Positions 53,891 to 62,658 of a DNA stretch of 64,000 nucleotides are shown one piece after another. The DNA comes from Streptomyces sp. AC550_RSS872 (GTDB lineage: Bacteria; Actinomycetota; Actinomycetes; Streptomycetales; Streptomycetaceae). Under the pieces are notes generated by a model that was given only the letters and a program-made list of their open reading frames with translations, was not told the origin of the DNA and did no database searches. The DNA is taken from positions 27,357 through 91,356 of the forward strand of contig NZ_JAGMUL010000198.1 in assembly GCF_019049285.1 (NCBI RefSeq), in the 5' to 3' direction. Every line of letters starts with the position of its first letter. The stretch's first letter is position 1. The translations under genes were made by a program, and so were the position numbers.

Positions 53891-53930
53891 CCGCCGCCTC
53901 CGGGCCGGGTGTCCACGGCACAGTGAAACC

Positions 53931-54374
53931 ATGGACGACAAGGACGACAAGGACACAGACCCCGGACACTTCCTCGCCCGGGGTCAGGTGGCGACCCGCC
54001 TGCCCGCCCAGGACCTGGAGCGGGCCCGGCGCTTCTACTCCGAGAAACTGGGTCTGGAACCGGTCGACGAACGGCCGGGCGGGCTGCTGTACCGCTGCGG
54101 TGGCACGGAGTTCGCCGTGTACCGGTCGACCGGAGCCTCCCCCGGAACCTTCACCCAGATGGGCTGGCAGGTCGAGGACGTCGAGGCGGTGGTGACGGAG
54201 CTCAGGCGGCGCGGGGTGCGGTTCGAGGAGGTCGACGTCCCCGGCCTCCGCACCACGAACGGCATCGCCGACATCGAGGGCCACTACTCCGCCAAGGGCT
54301 TCCGGGGCGAACGAGCCGCCTGGTTCCACGACAGCGAGGGCAACCTGCTGGGCATCGGCGAGCCGTACGCCTGA
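53931..54374 (+). CDS. VOC-superfamily (glyoxalase/dioxygenase-like) protein
   Basis: This 147-residue protein has the beta-alpha-beta-beta-beta VOC fold. An acidic Lys/Asp head (MDDKDDKDTDPG) is followed by TRLPAQDLERARRFYSEKLG and the second module QVEDVEAVVTELRRRGVRFE, ending FHDSEGNLLGI. The Glu/His metal positions are only partly clear. Members are isomerases, dioxygenases or antibiotic-binding resistance proteins; no choice can be made. It appears monocistronic. Confidence 0.85.
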   Translation: MDDKDDKDTDPGHFLARGQVATRLPAQDLERARRFYSEKLGLEPVDERPGGLLYRCGGTEFAVYRSTGASPGTFTQMGWQVEDVEAVVTELRRRGVRFEEVDVPGLRTTNGIADIEGHYSAKGFRGERAAWFHDSEGNLLGIGEPYA

Positions 54375-54431
54375 GCATTTCCAGCCACCGGAAGCGCCGC
54401 CTTTTCCCGGCCCATCAGGTAGCGTCGAAGT

Positions 54432-55778
54432 ATGAGGACTCCGCTCTTCCGGGGCCTCATGAGCTTGCTGATCGTGCCGGTCGCCGCGACGGTCGCGGTG
54501 CTCACGGCCGGTGCGCCCGGCGCCCATGCGGCCACGGACCTCTCGAAGGTCGCCGAGGCGCTGCGCGAGGAACCCGTCTATGTGGACCCCGCCGCCTCCG
54601 GCCAGCTGTCGTCGGCTGACGCCGAAGCGCTCGCCGACAAGATCAAGGATGCCGACAAACCCGTCTTCGTCGCCGTCCTCCCGGCCGACCAGCCGACCGA
54701 GAACCTCCTGCTGAACCTCCGTACGGAGACCGGTGTCACGGGCCTGTACGGCGTCCGCGTCGACGATCGCTTCGACGCCGCCGCCGACCCCTCCGTGATG
54801 TCCCGGCAGGCGGTGGACAACCTGGTCACCTCGGTGCAGAGCGCCGGAGACCCCAAGGCCCAGCTGAACGACTTCGTCGACGCGGCGCTGCGCAACGTGG
54901 GCGGCACGGCACCCGCGAGCTGGAGCGACGGCGGGGGCGGCTCCGGTGTCGACGTCAGCGGGCTGATCGCGGCCGGCGCGGTGCTGGTGGCGGGCGGCGC
55001 GGGCGCCTACGCGCTGGTGAAGCGCAACCGGCGGCGTCACGAGGAGCAGCAGCGGGCGGCGCTGGAGAAGCTGCGCGTCGTGGTCGACGAGGACATCACC
55101 GCCTTCGGCGAGGAACTGGACCGCCTGGACTTCCACCCGGCGGAACCCGGTGCCGACGACGCGATGCGCGCGGACTACGAGAGCGCCCTGGACGCCTACG
55201 AGCAGGCGAAACGGTTCATGGACGCCGCCCGCAGACCGGAGGAGGTCAAAGCGGTCACCCAGGCCCTGGCGGACGGCCGCTTCTCCCTCGCCCGGCTCGC
55301 CGCCCGCCGGGAGGACCGGCCCCTCCCGGAGCGCCGTCCGCCGTGCTTCTTCGACCCGCGGCACGGCACCGCGGTGGCCGACGAGACCTGGACGCCGCCC
55401 GGCGGCGCAGCCCGTGAGGTCCCGGTCTGCGCGGCCGACCGCACCCGGCTGGCCGAGGGCCGCGACCCCGTGATCCGCGAGGTCGACACGGAGTCCGGCC
55501 GCCGCCCCTACTGGGACGCCGGCCCGGCCTACGGGCCCTGGGCGGGCGGCTACTTCGGCGGCGGCATCCTCCCCGGCCTCCTCATCGGCACGATGCTGGG
55601 CAGCATGATGGCCGGCCCGGCCTACGCGGCCGACTACGGGGCGGGCTACGGCTACGAGGGTGGCGGCTACGAGGGCGGCGACGTGTCCGGGGCGGACTTC
55701 GACGCAGGGGACTTCGGGGGCGGGTTCGGCGGAGGTGACATCGGCGGCGGAGGCTTCGACGGCGGCGGGGGCTTCTGA
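54432..55778 (+). CDS. Exported membrane protein with Gly-rich tail
   Basis: This 448-residue protein begins with a signal peptide (LMSLLIVPVAATVAVLTAGA, cleavage near AHA). An extracytoplasmic domain follows (about 36-165; reminiscent of TPM-like DUF domains), then one membrane helix (about 178-196), a charged coiled-coil-like cytosolic region (197-310), a Cys-containing segment (PPCFFDPRHGT and VPVCAADRTRL), and a Gly/Tyr/Asp-rich tail from residue 360 (GYGYEGGGYEGGDVSG and similar). -10-like TAGCGT at 54420-54425 lies just before the ATG, suggesting a leaderless mRNA. Function is unknown. Confidence 0.82.
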   Translation: MRTPLFRGLMSLLIVPVAATVAVLTAGAPGAHAATDLSKVAEALREEPVYVDPAASGQLSSADAEALADKIKDADKPVFVAVLPADQPTENLLLNLRTETGVTGLYGVRVDDRFDAAADPSVMSRQAVDNLVTSVQSAGDPKAQLNDFVDAALRNVGGTAPASWSDGGGGSGVDVSGLIAAGAVLVAGGAGAYALVKRNRRRHEEQQRAALEKLRVVVDEDITAFGEELDRLDFHPAEPGADDAMRADYESALDAYEQAKRFMDAARRPEEVKAVTQALADGRFSLARLAARREDRPLPERRPPCFFDPRHGTAVADETWTPPGGAAREVPVCAADRTRLAEGRDPVIREVDTESGRRPYWDAGPAYGPWAGGYFGGGILPGLLIGTMLGSMMAGPAYAADYGAGYGYEGGGYEGGDVSGADFDAGDFGGGFGGGDIGGGGFDGGGGF

Positions 55779-55839
55779 CCCCTGTGTCCGACCGACGGGT
55801 GCCGGAGCACGCCTGACGGGTGCCGGAGCGCGAACGGCA

Positions 55840-55869
55840 CGGGCCCGGCGTCCTGAGACACCGGGCCCG
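55840..55869. terminator. Hairpin between convergent genes
   Basis: CGGGCCCGG (55840-55848) pairs with CCGGGCCCG (55861-55869). It lies between the Gly-rich membrane protein and the trypsin gene. It is flanked by a GACGGGTGCCGGAGC duplication upstream and two GCGGTCAGGTCACA copies (55883-55896, 55899-55912) downstream. Confidence 0.7.
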
Positions 55870-55923
55870 CGGTCCCGCGACAGCGGTCAGGTCACAGCGC
55901 GGTCAGGTCACACAGTGTTCGGG

Positions 55924-56703
55924 TCACAGTGAGGACGCGGCCGACGCGATGGCGGAGGCGAACGTCGAGACCTCGGTGTAGACGCCGGGCGCGTTCGGCC
56001 GGGCGCAGCCTATGCCCCAGCTGACGATGCCGACCTGGATCCAGGCGTTGCTCGCGTCCCGGCGGAACATCGGGCCGCCGGAGTCACCCTGGCAGGTGTC
56101 CACGCCGCCGGACGGGAGACCGGCGCAGAGCTCCTCGCTCGCGACGAGGCCGCTGTAGCCGCTGTAGGAACGGCACTGGGCGTCGCTGACGAACGGCACG
56201 TTGGCCTTGAGCATGTACCGCTGCTGGCCGCCGCCCTCGGTGGCCGCGCCCCAGCCGGCGACGGTGAAGGTGCCGGTGTTGTACTGCGTCGTGGTGGCGA
56301 TCTTCAGCGTCGGCAGGTTGATCGGCTGGGCGAGCTTGATGAGCGCCCAGTCCTTGCCGGTGCCGTTGTAGCCGGGGGCCTGGAGGACCTTGGTGGACCT
56401 GACCTGGACCCGGCCGCTGGTGGACTGGAGGTCCACGACACCGGCGGTGGCCGTGATGCTGGTGTTGTTGCCGGAGCCGCTCACACAGTGCGCGGCGGTG
56501 AGCACGATCTGCTGGGTGTAGAGCGCGCCGCCACAGCCCATGGAGAGCCGGACCATGAACGGGAACTCGCCCTGCGCGGCCCGGGTTCCGCCGACGACAC
56601 GCTGGTCGGCGTGCGCGGCCGAGACGGGCTGAAGGCTGACGATCGCGAGGGCGGCGGCGCCGAGGGCCGCGCATCTCTTGAGCGCGGTGAGGAGCTTCTT
56701 CAA
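55924..56703 (-). CDS. sprT: Secreted trypsin-like serine protease (SGT type), TTG start
   Basis: The 259-residue precursor has the same length as S. griseus trypsin as I remember it and near-identical blocks (VVGGTRAAQGEFPFMVRLS; APGYNGTGKDWALIKLAQPI). A signal and short propeptide end before Val36. The triad is His72 (LTAAHC), Asp118 (KDWALIKL) and Ser208 (GDSGGP); Asp202 in the S1 pocket gives Arg/Lys specificity, and six Cys residues are present. TTG at 56703 is taken as start because GGAAGG lies upstream and the length then fits; in-frame upstream codons encode no signal. SGT production depends on AdpA in S. griseus, but no convincing AdpA site was seen. Confidence 0.9.
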   Translation of the reverse strand: MKKLLTALKRCAALGAAALAIVSLQPVSAAHADQRVVGGTRAAQGEFPFMVRLSMGCGGALYTQQIVLTAAHCVSGSGNNTSITATAGVVDLQSTSGRVQVRSTKVLQAPGYNGTGKDWALIKLAQPINLPTLKIATTTQYNTGTFTVAGWGAATEGGGQQRYMLKANVPFVSDAQCRSYSGYSGLVASEELCAGLPSGGVDTCQGDSGGPMFRRDASNAWIQVGIVSWGIGCARPNAPGVYTEVSTFASAIASAASSL

Positions 56704-56915
56704 CGTGATGCCTTCCGTGGGGGGTTGGACATGCATGCGAACGTGGAGAAAGCGCTGAAATGTCGGGGGCATGCCAAGTGGAGAGGCGGGGAGCACCTTC
56801 TCGATGGTCGATGGCATGCGCCGGTCAATTCGGTTGCTGGATTATGTGGATCCTGTGAGCGCCTGGACAAGGGGTCAATTCCGGCCACGCCCGTTCAGGA
56901 CATGGGCTTCCCGGC

Positions 56916-57386
56916 TCAGGACACCGGCCTCCCGGCCGGCCACTGCCGCGCGTACCGCTCCCCGGCCGCATGCCACCAGCCGGGCGGCGACGGGGAGTTG
57001 ACGACAGCGGTCGGCTGATCGGGATGCAGCAGTGGTCCGGCCAGCGCCCCGGCGACCAGGGGCTGGACGCCGTCGATCAGGGCCGTGGTGCCGCTGGAGA
57101 CGCCGAGCTGGATGGCGTAGTAGACGGTGAGCAGATAGCCGCTCTGCGACAGCACGCCGATCACGGCCTGCCGGGCGACGTCCCGCGCGGTCAGGCCCCG
57201 CCAGGACGCGCGACCCACGACGGCGGCGACGGCGATGAGGATCACGGCCAGCGGCAGGAACCGCCACATCAGGACCGTGACCGCGGGCGCGCTCCCCGCG
57301 CCGAGCTTGGCCCCGATGAACCCGGAGCTCCAGCACAGGACGAAGGCTGTCGAGAGCAGAGCGTTCACGGGGTTCACGGGGACCAC
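56916..57386 (-). pseudogene. Internally deleted EamA/DMT transporter
   Basis: The first about 120 residues are a typical EamA module (STAFVLCWSSGFIGAKLGAG; MWRFLPLAVILIAVAAVVG; TTALIDGVQPLVAGALAGPL). After AGPLL the sequence jumps to a hydrophilic Pro-rich tail (HPDQPTAVVNSPSPPGWWHA) with no second five-helix repeat. A full DMT exporter has about 290-300 residues; this frame has about 156. The join keeps frame, so it looks like an in-frame deletion. A half-size protein acting as a dimer is possible but unlikely. Start is uncertain (GTG 57386, 57377 or 57368). A TetR gene is divergent. Confidence 0.65.
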
Positions 57387-57395
57387 ACCCACTAG

Positions 57396-57444
57396 ACAGA
57401 TCGGTATACCTGGCTCTGGGTATCCACTATACAGATCGGTATAC
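57396..57444. promoter_or_regulatory. Twin TetR operators between EamA remnant and TetR gene
   Basis: ACAGATCGGTATAC occurs identically at 57396-57409 and 57431-57444. The second is a palindrome TATAC-N6-GTATA; the first is TAGAC-N6-GTATA. The 35-bp spacing and position between divergent starts suggest binding of the adjacent TetR protein. Confidence 0.7.
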
Positions 57445-57452
57445 TTCGAGGT

Positions 57453-58064
57453 ATGGGCACAGCAGAGCAGCCGCGGCGCGTCACGATGACACGCGCCGCC
57501 CGCCGCGTCCTGGAGGCCGCCGAGCGGCTGTTCTACGAGCGCGGCATCCATGCCGTCGGCGTCGACCTCATCGCCGCGGAGGCGGGGGTGACCAAGAAGA
57601 CCCTCTACGACCGCTTCGGTTCCAAGGAGCGGATCGTCGTGGAGTACCTGACCGGCCGGGACGAGCGCTGGAGGGCCTTTCTGGCGCGGTATCTCGACGA
57701 CCACCTCGACGCCGCGCACGCGACGACGCCTGAGGACCGAGTCCTGGCCGTGTTCGACGCCTCCCGTGCCTGGTCGGCGGCGTACGGCGCCAAGGGGTGC
57801 AGCATGGTCAACGCGCACGCGGAGATCAGCGACCCCGCCCACCCGGCCTTCCCGGTCATCACCGGTCAGAAGCAGTGGATGCTGGCCCTGTTCACCCGTC
57901 TGGCCGGGGACGTCGCCGGGGCCGACGCGGACCGCCTGGGCCGCACGCTCATGCTCCTGCACGAGGGCGCCCTCGTCGCGCACGGCCTGCGGATCTTCCC
58001 GGATCCCCTCACCCACGCCCGCGACCAGGCGGAGGCCGTCCTGCGGATGCGGCACTCCACCTGA
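57453..58064 (+). CDS. TetR-family regulator
   Basis: This 203-residue protein has the helix-turn-helix RLFYERGIHAVGVDLIAAEA then GVTKKTLYDRFGSKERIV and a C-terminal domain with GCSMVNAHAEI, a pattern common in TetR proteins controlling small efflux pumps. The start is ATG 57453 or 57486; neither has a strong ribosome-binding site. It is divergent from a deleted EamA transporter, so it may now regulate only itself. Confidence 0.9.
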   Translation: MGTAEQPRRVTMTRAARRVLEAAERLFYERGIHAVGVDLIAAEAGVTKKTLYDRFGSKERIVVEYLTGRDERWRAFLARYLDDHLDAAHATTPEDRVLAVFDASRAWSAAYGAKGCSMVNAHAEISDPAHPAFPVITGQKQWMLALFTRLAGDVAGADADRLGRTLMLLHEGALVAHGLRIFPDPLTHARDQAEAVLRMRHST

Positions 58065-58130
58065 GCGATCAAGATCTCCGGCCTAGACTGAAGGCGCCAC
58101 GGGGGAGGAAGTCGACCCCAGGAGGACGCG

Positions 58131-58814
58131 ATGTTCCGGCACACCCGGCTGCCAGGGGAATCCGCCGAATACCTCGCAGCCCGCGAAGAACTGCGCCTCG
58201 CCGAGATCGAGCTGATGCGCCACCGCGAGGAGGTCGCCGCCCGGCGGCGCGCACTGCCGCCGGGGCCGCCGCTCGACGACTACGTCTTCCTGGAGGGCCC
58301 CACCGACCTCGACGCAGGCGACGAACCGGTCCGCGAGGTGCGGTTGAGTGACCTCTTCACCGCCCCCGAACGGCCGCTGATCATGTACCAGTTCATGTAC
58401 GGCAAGGCGCAGACCGAACCCTGCCCGATGTGCACCCTGTGGATCGACGGCTTCAGCAACATCGCCCACCACGTCACCCGCAACGCCGACTTCGTCATCG
58501 CTGCGGCGGCCGACCCGCCTGTCCTGCGGCAGCATGCCCGAAGCCGCGGCTGGCACCGGCTGCGGCTGCTGAGCTGCGGCGACAGCACGTTCAAGTACGA
58601 CATGGGCAGCGAGGACAAGGACGGCGGACAGGACTCCACCGTCTCCGTGTTCACCCGCGACGGCGACGGCACGGTCCGCCACTTCTACTCGGTACACCCC
58701 CGCATGTCGCCCGACATCGACGAGCGGGGCATCGACGCGCTGGCCGCCGTCTGGAACCTCCTCGACCTGACCCCCCGGGGACGCGGCGACTGGTACCCGA
58801 GCGTCGACTACTGA
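58131..58814 (+). CDS. DUF899 thioredoxin-like protein
   Basis: The 227-residue protein opens with an amphipathic helix (REELRLAEIELMRHREEVAA) followed by a thioredoxin-like domain. The signature YGKAQTEPCPMCTLWIDGF carries a CxxC pair (CPMC), and the tail HFYSVHPRM and GRGDWYPSVDY is typical of DUF899. Some family members are annotated as dithiol oxidoreductases; activity is unproven. ATG 58131 follows AGGAGG. It starts 66 bp after the TetR gene. Confidence 0.87.
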   Translation: MFRHTRLPGESAEYLAAREELRLAEIELMRHREEVAARRRALPPGPPLDDYVFLEGPTDLDAGDEPVREVRLSDLFTAPERPLIMYQFMYGKAQTEPCPMCTLWIDGFSNIAHHVTRNADFVIAAAADPPVLRQHARSRGWHRLRLLSCGDSTFKYDMGSEDKDGGQDSTVSVFTRDGDGTVRHFYSVHPRMSPDIDERGIDALAAVWNLLDLTPRGRGDWYPSVDY

Positions 58815-58864
58815 CCCTGGGAAAGAGGACGGTTTCTGACCTATACCGTCCCTACGTTTGTGTC

Positions 58865-59434
58865 ATGAGCCCTGACCGCGCCCCGGAACCCCTCCCCTTC
58901 GCGTCCGCCCCCGCCCTCGACGCCTGGCTGACCGAGCACCCCGCCCCGCACCCCGGTCTCTGGGTCAAGGTCGCCAAGAAGGGCTCCGGCATTCCCTCCG
59001 TCAGCGCGGCCGAGATCAACGACGTGGCCCTGTGCCACGGCTGGATCACGGGACAGCGCAAGGGAATCGACGCGTCGTACTACGCCCAGCGGATCACCCC
59101 GCGCCGGCCAGGCAGCCTCTGGTCGATGGTCAACGTGCGGCGGGTGGCGGAGCTGACGGCCGCGGGGCGGATGCGCTCCTCCGGTCTCGCCGAGGTGGAC
59201 GCCGCCAAGGCCGACGGGCGATGGGAGGCGGCGTACGAGTCGCAGAGCAACGCACGGGTCCCGGACGAGCTGACCGCCGCGCTGGAGGGGAATCCCCAGG
59301 CCAAGGCGGCCTTCGAGCAGCTGGGCCGTACCGACCGCTACCAGGTCATGCTCGGCCTGCTCCGGGCCCGGACCCCGCGTGGCCGGGAGGCCCAGGTCGC
59401 CGCGATTCTGCGGGAACTGACAAGGCGCCGGTGA
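58865..59434 (+). CDS. YdeI/OmpD-associated family protein
   Basis: This 189-residue cytosolic protein has LDAWLTEHPAPHPGLWVKVA early, the conserved ALCHGWITGQRKGIDASYY, RRPGSLWSMVNVRRVAEL, and a C-terminal helical region (RYQVMLGLLRARTPRGREAQ). These are marks of the YdeI family (bacteriocin-protection/OmpD-associated), whose biochemical role is unclear. No ribosome-binding site is evident; a -10-like TACGTT lies just upstream. It converges on yceI. Confidence 0.85.
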   Translation: MSPDRAPEPLPFASAPALDAWLTEHPAPHPGLWVKVAKKGSGIPSVSAAEINDVALCHGWITGQRKGIDASYYAQRITPRRPGSLWSMVNVRRVAELTAAGRMRSSGLAEVDAAKADGRWEAAYESQSNARVPDELTAALEGNPQAKAAFEQLGRTDRYQVMLGLLRARTPRGREAQVAAILRELTRRR

Positions 59435-59471
59435 GCCCCTCGCTCACCGGCGCCCGTCCTGTGCGCAAGCG

Positions 59472-60026
59472 TCACGCGTTCCGGATCGCCGAGATGTCGA
59501 AGTTCAGCTTGATCTTGTCGGAGATCAGCACGCCGCCCGTCTCCAGCGCGGCGTTCCAGGTGAGACCCCACTCGGAGCGCTTGATCTCCGCCTTGCCCTC
59601 GAAGCCGACGCGCTCGTTGCCGAAGGGGTCCTTCGCGGCGCCGTTGAACTCCAGGTCGATGGTGAGCGGCTTGGTCGTGCCGAGGATCGTCAGGTCGCCG
59701 GTGATGCGGTAGTCGTCGTCGCCGAGAGCCTCGGCCGAGGTCGAGCGGAAGGTCATCGTCGGGAACTCGTCGGCCTTGAAGAAGTCCGCGCTCTTCAGGT
59801 GGCCGTCACGATCGGCGGAACCGGTGTCGATGCTGTCCATCTTGACGTCGATGGACGCCGTGGACGCGGACGGGTCGCCGCCGTCCAGGTGCAGCGAACC
59901 GCTGAAGTCGAGGAACTTGCCCTTGACGTTGGTGACCATGGCGTGGCGGACGGTGAAGCCGATGGTGGAGTGGGCGGTGTCGATGGTGTAGTCGCCGGTC
60001 AGCCCGGTCAGGTCGGCGTTCGTCAT
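59472..60026 (-). CDS. YceI-family lipid-binding protein
   Basis: This 184-residue lipocalin-like protein, without a signal peptide, has the family pattern GDYTIDTAHSTIGFTVRHAM, then VKGKFLDFSG, HLKSADFF and FPTMTFRST, followed by GDLTILGTTKPLTIDLEF. YceI proteins bind isoprenoids or amides and are often stress-induced. ATG 60026 follows GAAGGAG. The promoter region carries a 12-bp inverted repeat (60049-60116). A MarR-type regulator usually accompanies yceI in streptomycetes, but none is adjacent here. Confidence 0.9.
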   Translation of the reverse strand: MTNADLTGLTGDYTIDTAHSTIGFTVRHAMVTNVKGKFLDFSGSLHLDGGDPSASTASIDVKMDSIDTGSADRDGHLKSADFFKADEFPTMTFRSTSAEALGDDDYRITGDLTILGTTKPLTIDLEFNGAAKDPFGNERVGFEGKAEIKRSEWGLTWNAALETGGVLISDKIKLNFDISAIRNA

Positions 60027-60048
60027 GGCGTGCTCCTTCGGGGTGGCG

Positions 60049-60116
60049 TGATGTTGAATCTTTAACTACATCAACGCGACCGACCGTAGACCTATTCCGT
60101 CCGGGATTCAACATCA
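60049..60116. promoter_or_regulatory. Operator-like inverted repeats upstream of yceI
   Basis: TGATGTTGAATC (60049-60060) and GATTCAACATCA (60105-60116) are perfect 12-bp inverted copies separated by 44 bp. A nested GTTGA/TCAAC pair (60053-60057 and 60071-60075) lies within. They occupy the divergent region between yceI and the PL8 lyase gene. Confidence 0.55.
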
Positions 60117-60164
60117 TCCGTAAAGTGTTGGCGTGGTTACGCTGAGGTGGTAGATGCCCAAGGC

Positions 60165-62504
60165 ATGACCTCTCAGCGCACAGGGCTCACCAGACCCACC
60201 CGCCGAGCCGTCCTCCTCGCGGCGGCGCTCCTGGTCACGGCCACCCCCGCCGCCCGAGCCGCCTCCGCCGACGCCTACGACGCCCTCCGCCTCCGCTGGC
60301 TCGACATCGCTCTCGGCACCGGCTACGACCCCGCCGCCGAGCCGTACGCCGCCCGCCTCGCCGAGACCGGCACCCTCGCCCGCGGCCTCCGGGCCACCAT
60401 GACCCCCACCCCCACCTCCCTCTGGCCCGGCCACCCCTACGACCCGCCCGCCGGAATCACCCAGAGCTACAGCCGCCTGTGGACGATGACCCAGGCCTAC
60501 GTCCAGCAGGGCACCGGCTCCACCGCCGACCCGGCCCTCCTCGCCGACGTCCTGCGCGGCCTCGACCACCTCTCCGCCACGGTCTACAACCCCTCCACCA
60601 CCCGCTACGGCAACTGGTGGGAATGGCAGATCGGCAGCCCGCGCCTGCTGATGGACATCACGGCCGCCCTGTACGGCCACCTCACCGAGGAGCGGATCAG
60701 CGCCGCCTGCGCGGCCGTCGACCACTTCGTCCCGGACGCGATGCTGACGGACTACTCCGGCACCTCCACCGGCGCCAACCGTGTCGACCTCTGCCGCAGC
60801 GTCGCCCTGCGCGGCATCCTCGGCCGTGCCCCGGCGAAGATCGCGCTCGCCCGGGACGCCCTCTCCCCGGTCTTCCCGTACGTCACCAAGGGCGACGGCC
60901 TCTATGCCGACGGCTCCTTCGTCCAGCACACGTGGGTCGCCTACTCCGGCACCTACGGCCAGGTCCTCCTCGACGGCCTCGGCCGCCTCTTCGCCCTGCT
61001 CGCCGGATCCGACTGGGAGGTGACCGACCCCGCCCGGCAGATCATCCTCGACAGCGTCGAGCACGCCTACGCCCCGCTCATCCACGACGGGTTGATGATG
61101 GACAGCGTCAACGGCCGGGCCATCAGCCGGGGTTACCTCAAGAGCGACGACCGGCACGTCATGCGCAGCGACCACTTCCACGGCCAGGCTGTCATCGCCG
61201 CCATGGCCCTGCTCGCGGGCGGCGCGAGCGCGGCGGAACGCGAGCGCTGGTACGGCCGGATCAAGGGATGGATCGAACGGGCCACGGTCACACCTGTCTT
61301 GACGGGCCGTCAGTTCGGAGTCGCGGATCTCGCCCGCCTGCACGCCGTCGCCGAGTCGCCGGTCCCGGCCGCCTCCGAGCCGACCGGCCACCATCTCTTC
61401 GCGGCCATGGACCGAGCTGTCCACCGCCGCCCCCGCTTCGTCGCGAACCTCGCCATGGCCAGCGACCGCATCGCCCACTACGAGTGCGGCAACGGCGAGA
61501 ACCCGCGCGGCTGGCACGCCGGCGCCGGAATGCTCTCCTGGTGGGCCGACGGCCCCGGCGGCCGGGCCGATCAGTACACCGACTGGTACTGGCCGACCGT
61601 CGACTGGTACCGCCTCCCGGGCACGACCGTCTCCACCAAACGCCTCCCCGACAAGGCCGGCGGCGAATGGGGCGAGCCCAAGCCCGCCGTGCGCTGGGTC
61701 GGCGGCGCGACCGACGGCGAGTACGCGGCGATCGGACAGCACCTGAAGGGCCTCGGGTCGACGCTCGAAGCCCGTAAGTCGTGGTTCTGCGTCGAGGACG
61801 CCGTGATCTGCCTCGGGGCTGGGATCCGCTGCGCCGACGGCGTCCCCGTCGAGACCGTCGTCGACAACCGGAACCTGGGGGAGGGCGGCACCCAGGCCTT
61901 CGTACGGGGCCCGGGCTGGGCACACCTGGAAGGGCACGGCGGCTGGGTGGTGCCGTACGGCGACCTGCGCACCCTGCGCGAGGACCGCACCGGCGCCTGG
62001 GCCGACATCAACACCAGCAGCACGACTCAGGCCCGCACCCGCCGCTGGCAGACCCTCTGGCTGGACCACGGCACCGACCCGACGGACGCGACCTACGTCT
62101 ATCTGCTCATGCCCGGCGCCGGCCACCGCGAGGTCGCTGTCCGGGCCGCGCAGGGCCGCCACTGGCTGTCGGTCCTGGCCAACGACGGCACGTGCCAGGC
62201 GGTGCGTGTCCCCTCCCTGGGCCTGACGGCCGCCAACTTCTGGCAGCCGGGCACCGCCGGCCCGCTCACCGCGTCAGCTGGTGCGAGCGTGCTGCTCCGC
62301 CGCCGCGGCCGTACGGCTACGCTCTGCGTCAGCGAGCCGCCGCGCACGGGCGAGCCGCTGGAGATCACCTGGGACCACCCCGTACGCCACGTCCTGCGCG
62401 CCGACGACACGGTCCGGATCCTCTCGACAGGCCCCCGACTGCGCCTGCGTGTCACTCCGGGGATGGTATGCGCCACCCATCGATGTGAGGTGCTTCCCGG
62501 CTGA
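60165..62504 (+). CDS. Secreted polysaccharide lyase family 8 (hyaluronate/chondroitin/xanthan lyase type)
   Basis: The 779-residue precursor has a Tat-like leader (RPTRRAVLLAAALLVTATPA, cleavage near ARA). An alpha/alpha-toroid catalytic domain follows (about 40-390) with the PL8 catalytic Asn205 (GANRVDL), His255 (FVQHTWVAYSG) and Tyr264 (GTYGQ) and the aromatic patch NWWEWQIGSPRLLMD. C-terminal beta-sandwich domains run from about 400 to the end. It should cleave acidic polysaccharides outside the cell by beta-elimination; the actual polymer is uncertain. ATG 60165 is chosen over GTG 60147. Confidence 0.9.
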   Translation: MTSQRTGLTRPTRRAVLLAAALLVTATPAARAASADAYDALRLRWLDIALGTGYDPAAEPYAARLAETGTLARGLRATMTPTPTSLWPGHPYDPPAGITQSYSRLWTMTQAYVQQGTGSTADPALLADVLRGLDHLSATVYNPSTTRYGNWWEWQIGSPRLLMDITAALYGHLTEERISAACAAVDHFVPDAMLTDYSGTSTGANRVDLCRSVALRGILGRAPAKIALARDALSPVFPYVTKGDGLYADGSFVQHTWVAYSGTYGQVLLDGLGRLFALLAGSDWEVTDPARQIILDSVEHAYAPLIHDGLMMDSVNGRAISRGYLKSDDRHVMRSDHFHGQAVIAAMALLAGGASAAERERWYGRIKGWIERATVTPVLTGRQFGVADLARLHAVAESPVPAASEPTGHHLFAAMDRAVHRRPRFVANLAMASDRIAHYECGNGENPRGWHAGAGMLSWWADGPGGRADQYTDWYWPTVDWYRLPGTTVSTKRLPDKAGGEWGEPKPAVRWVGGATDGEYAAIGQHLKGLGSTLEARKSWFCVEDAVICLGAGIRCADGVPVETVVDNRNLGEGGTQAFVRGPGWAHLEGHGGWVVPYGDLRTLREDRTGAWADINTSSTTQARTRRWQTLWLDHGTDPTDATYVYLLMPGAGHREVAVRAAQGRHWLSVLANDGTCQAVRVPSLGLTAANFWQPGTAGPLTASAGASVLLRRRGRTATLCVSEPPRTGEPLEITWDHPVRHVLRADDTVRILSTGPRLRLRVTPGMVCATHRCEVLPG

Positions 62505-62658
62505 CGCCTTTGTGCGACCCCCACAACGCGGATGCCCTCTGAGCAGTCGGAAAGGCTGCACGCCCCGATGGTTCTGTTCAGGGGTACCAGGAAAAGGGTC
62601 CGAGGACTGTACGGAGTCAACGGCTCGCTTTCCTTGGTGTCCTTCGTAAGGTCGCTAC

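Noticed and set aside
56806..56822. TGGCATGCGC as an AdpA site for the trypsin gene
   Set aside because: The required G or C at the fifth consensus position is A; AdpA control is known for S. griseus trypsin but is not supported by this site.
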